Made by a program: the position numbers and the translations under genes
The notes under the pieces: generated by a model
The model's database searches: none
Told to the model about the DNA's origin: nothing
The model's input: the letters and a program-made list of their open reading frames with translations, nothing else
Assembly (NCBI GenBank): GCA_003451585.1
Contig: DMEU01000004.1
Span: 123,633 to 187,632, forward strand
DNA: 64,000 nucleotides
Reading direction: 5' to 3'
From: Candidatus Omnitrophota bacterium
Lineage (GTDB): Bacteria > Omnitrophota > Gorgyraeia > Velamenicoccales > Velamenicoccaceae
In this document: in pieces, positions 17,083 to 24,221 of the stretch
Position numbering within the stretch: position 1 is the stretch's first letter
Layout: each line of letters opens with the position of its first letter

Positions 17083-17530
17083 TAAAAAGTTACAGTTGAT
17101 CTTCGGCATACCGGATAATGCATTTATCGCGGGTTTTAATGAGAAAGAGGCCTTTGTCGCAGAGCTTAGGCCTGCATTAGAAGGCATGAAGGCCGTTTCC
17201 AAAGATCTGCTGAAAAGAAATATAACGCCGGTGGTTATCTGCGATAATATGATGGCCTTTTGCATGAAAGAGGGCCTTGTTTCGACCGTGCATATTTTTT
17301 ACAGCAGTATGGCAAAAATGTCCTGTGTGTGCCGGACAGGCTCTATGGCCGCGGCCTTGTGTGCCAGGGCGCACGGAGTGCCTGTGTATCTTCACCCGTC
17401 TAAAAAAGTTAAAGCCGGAAAACCGGATCTAACGAAGATAGGCGGCATGCGCGTGACAAATGCTGATATAAAGACCTATGTGCCGCTTACAGAAGAAGTC
17501 CCGCTTGAATTGGCCAATCTAAAGGAATAA
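17072..17530 (+). CDS. Stand-alone eIF2B-like Rossmann half protein, probably non-catalytic
   Basis: A 152-aa protein that resembles only the C-terminal Rossmann half of eIF2B/MtnA proteins: NITPVVICDNMMAFCM corresponds to the strand-helix before the catalytic Asp, and TGSMAAALCARAHGVPVYLHP to the following GTxxLAxxA...PFYV region. The Asp-containing GADR motif is absent. It overlaps the isomerase gene by 11 bases, so it could be a partner subunit or regulator of that enzyme. Family assignment rests on this alignment by eye. Confidence 0.6.
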   Translation: MQINKKLQLIFGIPDNAFIAGFNEKEAFVAELRPALEGMKAVSKDLLKRNITPVVICDNMMAFCMKEGLVSTVHIFYSSMAKMSCVCRTGSMAAALCARAHGVPVYLHPSKKVKAGKPDLTKIGGMRVTNADIKTYVPLTEEVPLELANLKE

Positions 17531-17532
17531 AA

Positions 17533-18534
17533 ATGGAAAAGCTGAAAGTAGATGAAGTGATAAAGATAGGCAGGCTCATATGGGAGAAGAGCCTGACCGG
17601 CGGGATGTCCGGCAATATCAGTATAAGGCTTGATGATAAAAGCGTTCTTATTACCGGCCGGGGCACATGCCTGGGGATGCTTGAGCCCAAGGATGTATGC
17701 ACCATCGATCTCGACGGCAGGCCTTACGAGAAGGCATTTACCCCGTCTTCGGAATATCTGTTCCATACGAGTGTCTATAAGGCCTCTAGCGCCCGGGCAG
17801 TTGTTCACGTGCATCCTACCTGGGCAAACGGTTATTTTAGCGTGCATGAAAAAATAGACTTTGATACGTTCGAAACGCGCCTGACATTAGGAGAGGTCCC
17901 TGTTATAGACCAGAAGACCCCGACCATCACTGATGTGGTACCGGTGGTCGAAGCCTTAAAGAATAGCAACATCGTAGTATTGAAACACCACGGCGTTGTA
18001 GCCATAGGTGAGACTTTGAAAGATGCCTTTTTTCTTGTCCAAACCTTAGAAGAGGCGGCGCAGATGGCCTTCATCAGGGATTTTTATATTTTTGCAAAAG
18101 GTGGCATCAAGGCCGGCTTCGAGAAACCGCAGGACGCGCCGAAAGATACCTCGAAAAGATATAAGTTATTTTCAGAAGAGCAGATCAAGGATATAGTCGA
18201 GATCGTCAACCATGACGAGAAGTTCAGGGAACTGTCCCTAGGCACGGCCTTAAAGACCAAGCTTGCGGTCGTCCTTGACGAGACGCAGGCTGTTTATTGT
18301 TTTAATTTTAGCGACGGTAAGATCGTTGATTATTCACATTCAACGGATGACGCGGAGTTCGTTATCTCAGGCCGCGGCGAATACTGGCGCGCTATTTTCA
18401 ACAGGCAACTGGACCCTTTTGCCGCGACGACACAGAAGAAACTGAAATTAAAAGGCGACTTTGCCAAGATATCGCGGTGGTACGTGCCGTTTAACCGGCT
18501 GTTTGAGCTCTGGGTGAAAACTCCAGTTGAATAG
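17533..18534 (+). CDS. Class II aldolase fused to an SCP2-like domain
   Basis: Residues about 1-200 form a class II (fuculose-phosphate type) aldolase: GGMSGNISIRL, TPSSEYLFH with the catalytic Glu, and the zinc ligands HVHPTWA and LKHHGVVA. This domain would split a ketose-1-phosphate into DHAP and an aldehyde. Residues about 205-333 do not belong to aldolases; a DGKIVDYS...AEFVISGRGEYW pattern, then KLKLKGDFAKI, resembles an SCP2 sterol- or lipid-binding domain. The fusion is unusual. It starts 2 bases after the eIF2B-like gene. Confidence 0.82.
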   Translation: MEKLKVDEVIKIGRLIWEKSLTGGMSGNISIRLDDKSVLITGRGTCLGMLEPKDVCTIDLDGRPYEKAFTPSSEYLFHTSVYKASSARAVVHVHPTWANGYFSVHEKIDFDTFETRLTLGEVPVIDQKTPTITDVVPVVEALKNSNIVVLKHHGVVAIGETLKDAFFLVQTLEEAAQMAFIRDFYIFAKGGIKAGFEKPQDAPKDTSKRYKLFSEEQIKDIVEIVNHDEKFRELSLGTALKTKLAVVLDETQAVYCFNFSDGKIVDYSHSTDDAEFVISGRGEYWRAIFNRQLDPFAATTQKKLKLKGDFAKISRWYVPFNRLFELWVKTPVE

Positions 18535-18562
18535 CTTATTTGTTAGTTGTATTTTGTAATTG

Positions 18563-18661
18563 GGTTAAGGGCAAGTGGCCGGTCTGGTAGTTAGGTGAAG
18601 TAGCTGGTGTTTTAAAACGTAACCTAACAACTTAGCCTAAACTGGCCTCGTTACCATAACC
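18563..18661 (-). repeat. Dispersed ~100-bp inverted-repeat element, copy A (reversed)
   Basis: Two long imperfect arms face each other across a short loop. Read on the - strand the element starts GGTTATGGTAACGAGGCC and aligns along its length with copies B (27005-27110) and C (28493-28585), so this copy is in the opposite orientation. It fills the gap between the aldolase and aldehyde dehydrogenase genes. There is no coding potential; the form is that of a MITE-like or structured-RNA element. Confidence 0.75.
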
Positions 18662-18675
18662 AAACTACTAAAAAT

Positions 18676-20154
18676 ATGAATAATTATCAGATGTATATCG
18701 ACGGGAAGTTTTGCGAGGCCGAAGGCGGCGCAAGGACGGAGAGCATTAACCCGGCCACGGAAGAAAGGATCGCGTCTTTCCCTAGGGCCGGCGTCAGCGA
18801 TCTCGAAAGAGCTATTACTGCCGCCAGGCGGGCTTATGATGAAGGAGACTGGCCTAAATTTAGCACCTTTGAGCGAGGCCAATATTTGATCAGGATCGCG
18901 CACTTAATCCGTGAGTCGGCATACGACCTATCGCGTATAGAGACGGCCGATACCGGCAAGACATCCAAGCAGACTACTTTTATCGATATACCGGTTGCGG
19001 CCAATTCTTTTGAATATTTTGCCGGCGCCGCCGTAGAGGTAAAAGGCGAGACATTGAACATACCGGCCCCGGCATTGAGCTATACGCTCAGAGAGCCGGT
19101 AGGTGTAGTAGGGGCTATAACGCCGTGGAATTATCCATTTTTAATGGCGGCCTGGAAGATAGCATCCAGCATCATTTTGGGTAACACTGTTGTTTTTAAG
19201 CCGTCACGCGAGGCGTCTTTGAGCTGCCTGGAGTTGGCCAAGATATTAGAGCGCGCCGAGCTGCCAAAGGGCGTCGTCAATATCGTAACCGGTGAAGGCG
19301 CTGTTTTAGGCGAGGCGTTGGCCTCGTCTATGGATGTCGACATGCTTACATTTACGGGCTCAACGGAAGTGGGCCGCTCGGTGATGAGGGCCGCGGCCTC
19401 TAATCTGAAGAGATTGACGCTGGAGCTTGGCGGTAAATCGCCTAACATCGTTTTAGCTGATTGTGATCTTGAGACTGCGGCAAACGGTTCTTTGTGCGCG
19501 ATCTTTATGAACCAGGGCCAGATGTGTGTGGCAGGTTCACGGCTTATCGTCGAAGAAAAGATATATGATAAGTTCCTGGAATTGCTCGTCGCAAAGACAA
19601 AGAAGCTTAAAATAGGCGACCCGGCAGACCCGGCCACAGACATAGGCCCCCTTATCACGGAAAAGCAGAAAAAGAGGGTATTGGATTATATATCAATAGG
19701 TAAAAAAGAAGCGAGGCTTGTTGTCGGCGGAGGCGTACCGGCAGGGCTTAATAAGGGATATTTTGTTGAGCCTGCGATATTTGCGGATGTCAGGAATGAT
19801 TCGCGTATCGCGCAGGAAGAGATCTTTGGCCCGGTGCTCTGTGTATTGAAGGCCAAAGACGCCGATGAGGCCGTGCGTATCGCCAATGATACGGATTACG
19901 GCTTAGCCGGCATGTTGTGGACCAAAGACCTGGCCCGCGCGACATCCATCGCCCGCTCCTTGCGCTGCGGTACCGTCTGGGTCAATACATTCGGCGGGTT
20001 TTATAACGAGGCTCCTTTCGGCGGCTATAAACAAAGCGGGTTCGGCAGAGAATTGGGCAAAGAAGGCCTTTTGGAATATACGCAAGTAAAGCACGTCAAT
20101 GTCGACTTGACCCCCGGAGGCAAAACTCTTGTGGCCTCTTGGTTCAATGTGTAA
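18676..20154 (+). CDS. NAD(P)-dependent aldehyde dehydrogenase
   Basis: A 492-aa ALDH superfamily enzyme that oxidises an aldehyde to its acid. Seen are ITPWNYPFLMAAWK (cofactor binding), the catalytic Glu in LTLELGGKSPN, and the nucleophile Cys in NQGQMCVAGSR. FGGYKQSGFGRELG near the C-terminus is typical of betaine- and hydroxymuconic-type ALDHs. In context it could remove the short aldehyde released by the class II aldolase, or act on a polyketide intermediate; neither is proven. A palindromic repeat separates it from the aldolase gene. Confidence 0.95.
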   Translation: MNNYQMYIDGKFCEAEGGARTESINPATEERIASFPRAGVSDLERAITAARRAYDEGDWPKFSTFERGQYLIRIAHLIRESAYDLSRIETADTGKTSKQTTFIDIPVAANSFEYFAGAAVEVKGETLNIPAPALSYTLREPVGVVGAITPWNYPFLMAAWKIASSIILGNTVVFKPSREASLSCLELAKILERAELPKGVVNIVTGEGAVLGEALASSMDVDMLTFTGSTEVGRSVMRAAASNLKRLTLELGGKSPNIVLADCDLETAANGSLCAIFMNQGQMCVAGSRLIVEEKIYDKFLELLVAKTKKLKIGDPADPATDIGPLITEKQKKRVLDYISIGKKEARLVVGGGVPAGLNKGYFVEPAIFADVRNDSRIAQEEIFGPVLCVLKAKDADEAVRIANDTDYGLAGMLWTKDLARATSIARSLRCGTVWVNTFGGFYNEAPFGGYKQSGFGRELGKEGLLEYTQVKHVNVDLTPGGKTLVASWFNV

Positions 20155-20160
20155 AGAAGT

Positions 20161-20240
20161 CTTTAAAATTCTAAATACGAAATCCTATGTTTTAAATTTT
20201 GAGTTTGTTCAGAGTTTAGTATTTAGAGTTTAGAGTTTAA
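20161..20240. repeat. Imperfect palindromic spacer made of TTTAGA-type words (F)
   Basis: The left half (TTTAAAATTCTAAATAC) is largely the inverted complement of the right half (GTATTTAGAGTTTAGAG then TTTAAA). The DNA is very AT-rich and noncoding and ends just before the AAGGAG site of the radical-SAM gene. It differs in sequence from repeats A-C but has the same foldback layout. Confidence 0.55.
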
Positions 20241-20253
20241 AAAGGAGATTTTT

Positions 20254-21723
20254 ATGAAGAAGGTTTTGTTTATCATGCCTCCCATAGGAGGATGGGCGAC
20301 TCATGGTGTCAACAAGGCAGCCAATCAGTTCTACGCGCAGCTGGCTGCGTATATCCGTCAAGCCGGAGCAGGCGCGCCTTACGTGCTTGATGCAAGGGCG
20401 CTTGACTTGAGCTATGATGACGTTAAGTTAAAGGTGAAAGAGCTAAAACCTGATGTGGTCGTCTTAGGGGAGATCCTTCATTCCACGGGAGGCCTGGCTG
20501 TTATATGGCATTTTAATAAGACAGCTACACTGGTAAAGGAAGTAAGTCCCCAGACAAAAGTCGTTGTCGGCGGCCTGTGGTATTCCGCGCTTTATAAAGA
20601 GACCTTAGAAGACAACCCGGCCATTGATTTTGTATTGATAGGGGAAGGTGAGCTGACATTAGAGGACCTGTTGAAAGGCCTTGATGCGGGCGATAAAGAT
20701 CTCTCGAAGATACCAGGCCTGGCAAGCCGGTTGGATGATAAGGCCGTAGCCGGCCCTCATCGCGAGTTGATACGCGATATCGATATCCTGCCCATCCCCG
20801 CCTATGACCTGTTTCCCATGGATAAGTATGTCAACCATACTTACTGGACGAATTTCTGCGAGCTCTTTACCAGCCGTGGCTGCCCCGGCGGTTGTTCTTT
20901 CTGCTACGAGTGGAGCCAGTATGACCCGCGGTACCCTAAAGATTTTGTCTCATGGCGTTCTCACTCCGCCGGACGTATTGTAGAGGAGTTGGAGGTATTG
21001 ACGAAGAAATTCGGCGTCAAGACAGCCGTGTTCCAGGATGATGCCTTTAACGTCAACCGTAAGATGGTCGAAGATGTCTGCCGCGGCATGCTTGAGAAGG
21101 ACATCAAGCTTAACTGGGTGATCTTGGGCCGTGCGGATGACTGGACGCGGCAGGAGGACCTTATCCCTTTGATGAAGAAGGCCGGGATGTTCATGGGGTT
21201 AGTCGGTATAGAAGTGTCTAATGATGCCGAGCTTTCCAGGATAGGCAAAGGTGTGACCGTTTCTCAGATCAAACAGACGGTCGATGTTTTAAGAAAGCAT
21301 GAAATAGCCACTGTAGGGACATTCATGGTCGGCTTCGAAGATGATACGGAAGAATCCGTAAAACAGCGTTTTGCATTTGCAGACGAGGTTGACCCCGATA
21401 TTTTCGCCTTGCAATTCGTGACCCCCGTCCCGGGTTCGCCTTTATGGATGAGGCTTGTCAAAGAGGGTATGCTCGACCCTAAGGTAATAGACTTGAAGAA
21501 GTGGGATTTCCAACATCCTGTTGTGCCTACGAAGAACCTGTCCATAGAAGAGGTAGGCAGGCTAGGCTCCTGGTGTATGCGCGAGTTCTTTTCTAAGGCA
21601 CACAGGATACACCGGATAATGAACAGCCGCTATCATGAGCTTGCCAAGCTTTGCGTTAAAGACTTTATGTCCAATATTTCCAAGTTTGAGGCTGCGGCGA
21701 CAAAAGGAGACCTGTATGTCTGA
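20254..21723 (+). CDS. B12-binding-domain radical SAM enzyme 1 (BchE-like class)
   Basis: A 489-aa protein with an N-terminal cobalamin-binding-like Rossmann domain (about residues 1-150, VVLGEILHSTGG, VVVGGLWYSALY) and a radical-SAM barrel with C210, C214 and C217 in CPGGCSFCYEW. VGIEVSNDAELSRIGKG and QFVTPVPGSPLW are typical of the BchE/class B methylase group. Such enzymes do radical C-methylations or oxidative ring formations. It is a close paralogue of the protein at 31436-32926. A strong AAAAGGAG site precedes the ATG. The next gene overlaps its end by 8 bases. Confidence 0.92.
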   Translation: MKKVLFIMPPIGGWATHGVNKAANQFYAQLAAYIRQAGAGAPYVLDARALDLSYDDVKLKVKELKPDVVVLGEILHSTGGLAVIWHFNKTATLVKEVSPQTKVVVGGLWYSALYKETLEDNPAIDFVLIGEGELTLEDLLKGLDAGDKDLSKIPGLASRLDDKAVAGPHRELIRDIDILPIPAYDLFPMDKYVNHTYWTNFCELFTSRGCPGGCSFCYEWSQYDPRYPKDFVSWRSHSAGRIVEELEVLTKKFGVKTAVFQDDAFNVNRKMVEDVCRGMLEKDIKLNWVILGRADDWTRQEDLIPLMKKAGMFMGLVGIEVSNDAELSRIGKGVTVSQIKQTVDVLRKHEIATVGTFMVGFEDDTEESVKQRFAFADEVDPDIFALQFVTPVPGSPLWMRLVKEGMLDPKVIDLKKWDFQHPVVPTKNLSIEEVGRLGSWCMREFFSKAHRIHRIMNSRYHELAKLCVKDFMSNISKFEAAATKGDLYV

Positions 21724-22012
21724 ACAATTCAAGATGACTTGGGAAAAGACGACGGAAGAAAAGTTCAAGAAGATGCTTTCAAAGATGCCCATCTTTCATC
21801 GTCATATGACGGAAGTGGCGGCTACCCAGAAGGCCGAAGAGAACGCGAAGGCGCGCGCCTCCAGGATCGTCGAAGAGTGTGACCTTATGGAAGCCATGTT
21901 CTCAGAGGTGCCCCTGCAGTTTTATTCTTTGATGATAAGGTTGCTTGATGACGTCGGGTTTGACTATAAAAAATATAACTTGCCCCGTCAGAACGGGCCA
22001 AAGGCAATATGA
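21716..22012 (+). CDS. Small PCP-reductase-like protein
   Basis: A 98-aa protein starting at the ATG at 21716, which has AAAAGGAGA 7 bases upstream and overlaps the radical-SAM gene. The pattern W-x8-FKKMLSKMPIFHRHM-x15-ARASRIVEE resembles the small helical domain at the C-terminus of protochlorophyllide reductase B subunits (PCP_red). Next to a BchE-like radical-SAM enzyme this is suggestive of a shared electron-transfer or substrate-binding role, not of chlorophyll synthesis, since no other bch gene is here. Assignment by eye is moderate. Confidence 0.55.
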   Translation: MSEQFKMTWEKTTEEKFKKMLSKMPIFHRHMTEVAATQKAEENAKARASRIVEECDLMEAMFSEVPLQFYSLMIRLLDDVGFDYKKYNLPRQNGPKAI

Positions 22013-22461
22013 GTTTTAATGAAAACATCCACTCTGTCGTGGTGCGCAGTGATCCTGCGGCAGCCCGTTCAGAGATACTCTGGTGGGGCGAGGCCTCATG
22101 GTGGCCCGCCAATTGCCTGATGCGGTTCGTGCGTCTTACTGAAAGGCCGGTGCAGAAAGGCACGCGTTACAGGCAGGAGGTGCTTCTGCCTTTTGCCCCT
22201 ACCTGGGAAGTAGAGATCGAAAATGTGACTGATACAAGCATTACGCGCCGCTTTTTAAACGGGATGTTCAAAGGTTCCGAGACCATAAGCCTTGTGCCGT
22301 CCAGGGGCACCGTTGAGATCATTTACAGGATGCATTACGAGGTCCAGGGGCTAGTCAACAGCTTGCTTTGGGCGCTGTTTTTTAAAAATCTGCACGACCG
22401 CAATATCAAGATGATACTGGCGAGCCTTAAAGGATTTTTGGAGAAGGGAAATAGAGAATAA
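22009..22461 (+). CDS. SRPBCC/polyketide-cyclase-fold protein 1
   Basis: A 150-aa protein with the START/SRPBCC layout: an N-terminal strand with a WWGEASWWPA turn, a long antiparallel sheet (TRYRQEVLLPFAPTWEVEIENV, TISLVPSRGTVEIIYRMHYEV, cited in parts) and a long C-terminal helix ending in LKGFLEKG. The fold binds hydrophobic ligands in a deep cavity and is used by type II PKS aromatases and cyclases. It overlaps the PCP-reductase-like gene by 4 bases and the next gene by 1 base, so it is tightly co-translated. Confidence 0.65.
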   Translation: MSFNENIHSVVVRSDPAAARSEILWWGEASWWPANCLMRFVRLTERPVQKGTRYRQEVLLPFAPTWEVEIENVTDTSITRRFLNGMFKGSETISLVPSRGTVEIIYRMHYEVQGLVNSLLWALFFKNLHDRNIKMILASLKGFLEKGNRE

Positions 22462-23486
22462 TGAAGGCCGCAGTCATAGGTTTAGGCGCGATAGGCGGAT
22501 TAGTGGCCGCTTATTTAAAGTCCAAGGGTATCCCTGTTATTGCCGTTGGCCGTCCGGAGCAGAAGAAGGCTATTGAGAGGGACGGCCTTTTGATCGAGGG
22601 GGTTCGCGGGCGCTCTTTGATCCATTTGGACGTTAAGATGCGCCTTGAAGAAAAGGTCGATCTCGTTATTGTTACGGTAAAGACGCAGGATATCCGTGAC
22701 GCCATTGACAGGTCAAGGGACGCCCTTTCAGGGACCACGATCCTTTCGACACAAAATGGTGTGCGCGCCGATAAGCTTTTGGAGATGATGCTTGGCGCCG
22801 ACTCTATCATATCGAGCATTGTGATGTTCGGCTCGACGTATACGCCTTATAACAGGATAGTCCATAATTTTGAAGGCAATTGGCTTATCGGCAGGCCGTT
22901 TGAGCCCAATGATGACAAGGTCAGGGAAACGGCTGATTTCCTGAAGGCCGCTTTTAACACGGTCGAGGTCGAGAATATCTCGGCCATGAAGTGGACCAAG
23001 ATATTCGTTAATTTTTCCAATTGCCTGCCGGCCCTCGTGGGCAAAAGTATGCAGGAGACATACGCGAATATGGATATGTGCAAGTTGTCTTTACGGCTCT
23101 TAAGAGAGGGTTTTGATGCGGTCGATAAGCTGGGGATACAGCTTGCCAGCATGCCGGATTTCGATATAGAGAAATTGAAAGGCCTGACAAGGATGCCTCC
23201 GGAGGAAGCGGCTCCGGTATTTTCGGGGATCATGATGAATTTGAGCAAAGAGCCCTTATACGGCTCTATATTGCAGAGCATACAGAGAGGCCGTCCGTCA
23301 GAGATCGATTATATCAACGGAGAGATAGCCAATCAAGCCAAGCTCGGGGGCATCGATGCGAAGCTGAATACGCGTGCCGTTGAGCTCGTGCATATCGTTG
23401 AAACCACAAAGAAATTTTTCAGCTTCGATGAAGTTTTAGAACAGGTAGATAAGTCTGCGCAGTTGAAACGCGAAGATTTTTTCTAA
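22461..23486 (+). CDS. Ketopantoate-reductase-like NAD(P)H oxidoreductase
   Basis: A 341-aa protein of the PanE/ApbA family. The N-terminal dinucleotide fold starts KAAVIGLGAIGGLVAAYL (GxGxxG); VTVKTQD and LSTQNGVRADKLLE are conserved, and a catalytic Lys fits AMKWTKIFVNFSNCLPAL. The C-terminal helical domain has GRPSEIDYINGEI, which contacts substrate in PanE. Classical PanE makes pantoate for CoA, but the setting inside a PKS operon, between a cyclase and KS genes, suggests reduction of a beta-keto intermediate. Which applies is unresolved. Confidence 0.85.
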   Translation: MKAAVIGLGAIGGLVAAYLKSKGIPVIAVGRPEQKKAIERDGLLIEGVRGRSLIHLDVKMRLEEKVDLVIVTVKTQDIRDAIDRSRDALSGTTILSTQNGVRADKLLEMMLGADSIISSIVMFGSTYTPYNRIVHNFEGNWLIGRPFEPNDDKVRETADFLKAAFNTVEVENISAMKWTKIFVNFSNCLPALVGKSMQETYANMDMCKLSLRLLREGFDAVDKLGIQLASMPDFDIEKLKGLTRMPPEEAAPVFSGIMMNLSKEPLYGSILQSIQRGRPSEIDYINGEIANQAKLGGIDAKLNTRAVELVHIVETTKKFFSFDEVLEQVDKSAQLKREDFF

Positions 23487-23498
23487 TAGGAGACCACT

Positions 23499-24125
23499 AT
23501 GGAACAGGCTAAGCCCAGTATGAGTGAATTAAGGAAGATGGTCAAAAAGACACGCGTGAAATTCCCGCGCCTGCGCCTGACCGTTACAAAGCAGGAAGGG
23601 TATTGTTACCACAATTACAAAGTAGGGGACCAGTTCATATTTGATGATTTTACCCATACGCCCAAGGATTTTTGCCTTGGGGCGGCCCATTCGATATTCC
23701 CTGCGATGTATGCGCTCACTTTTGGAGCGGAGTTCCCGTTCATGGATAACGTCTTTTCTCTGCTTACGACCTGCCCTGACGGTAAAAAGGTAGAGTTTCT
23801 TACTGAATTAATAGATGAGAATGGGTTGGTCATTTCTAAGCCCAAGCCGGCAGAGCACAAGCCTAACCCCAAGACCATGGAGATCGAGGTCAAGGAGGCG
23901 TCAGGTAAGTGTTTTTACGGCTATAAGATAGGCGATAAGATCCAGGTGAAGGGTTTGAAGACGCCTGAGGGCTTTTGTGGCGCGGCCTACCATATGATGT
24001 TCCCTGTGCTTTTTGCGTTGAATTTCGGGTCAAAGTTCCCTTTTATGGAAGACCCGAATTCTTTGGATACGCCTACATGCCCGGACGGGGGCCATATCAT
24101 TTTTAAAGTCACGAGGAAAGAATAA
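23499..24125 (+). CDS. Tandem TIGR04076-like repeat protein
   Basis: A 208-aa protein made of two related ~90-residue units. Each has a GxC-x3-YKxGDx motif (GYCYHNYKVGDQF; GKCFYGYKIGDKI), a TP...FC-x-AAxHxxFPxxxALxFGxxFPFM block, and a CPDG near the end. This matches what I know of the TIGR04076 family, whose members are usually single-domain and of unknown function, common in anaerobes. The conserved Cys residues could bind metal or a cofactor. It lies inside the PKS operon with a good AGGAG site. Confidence 0.75.
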   Translation: MEQAKPSMSELRKMVKKTRVKFPRLRLTVTKQEGYCYHNYKVGDQFIFDDFTHTPKDFCLGAAHSIFPAMYALTFGAEFPFMDNVFSLLTTCPDGKKVEFLTELIDENGLVISKPKPAEHKPNPKTMEIEVKEASGKCFYGYKIGDKIQVKGLKTPEGFCGAAYHMMFPVLFALNFGSKFPFMEDPNSLDTPTCPDGGHIIFKVTRKE

Positions 24126-24129
24126 GAAT

Positions 24130-24190
24130 AGGTGCTAGGTTTTAGGTGCTAGGGACTAGCGGATCTTACTAGACGCTAGCCCCTAGTCCC
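24130..24190. repeat. Palindromic spacer made of CTAGG-type words (D)
   Basis: CTAGGGACTAGCG (24149-24161) faces CGCTAGCCCCTAG (24174-24186) across a 12-base loop, matching at 12 of 13 positions. The word GGTGCTAGG occurs twice upstream of the stem. It lies between the TIGR04076-like and KS-alpha genes. There is no U-tract, so it is not a classical terminator. Confidence 0.65.
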
Positions 24191-24221
24191 AAAATTAATC
24201 ATTAAAGAGGAGCAGTGTTTT

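Noticed and set aside
20254..22012. Part of a bacteriochlorophyll pathway
   Set aside because: Only a BchE-like class and a small PCP-reductase-like domain are present; no Mg-chelatase, BchM or reductase subunits are near. ComM at 8.3 kb is chelatase-like only by fold.
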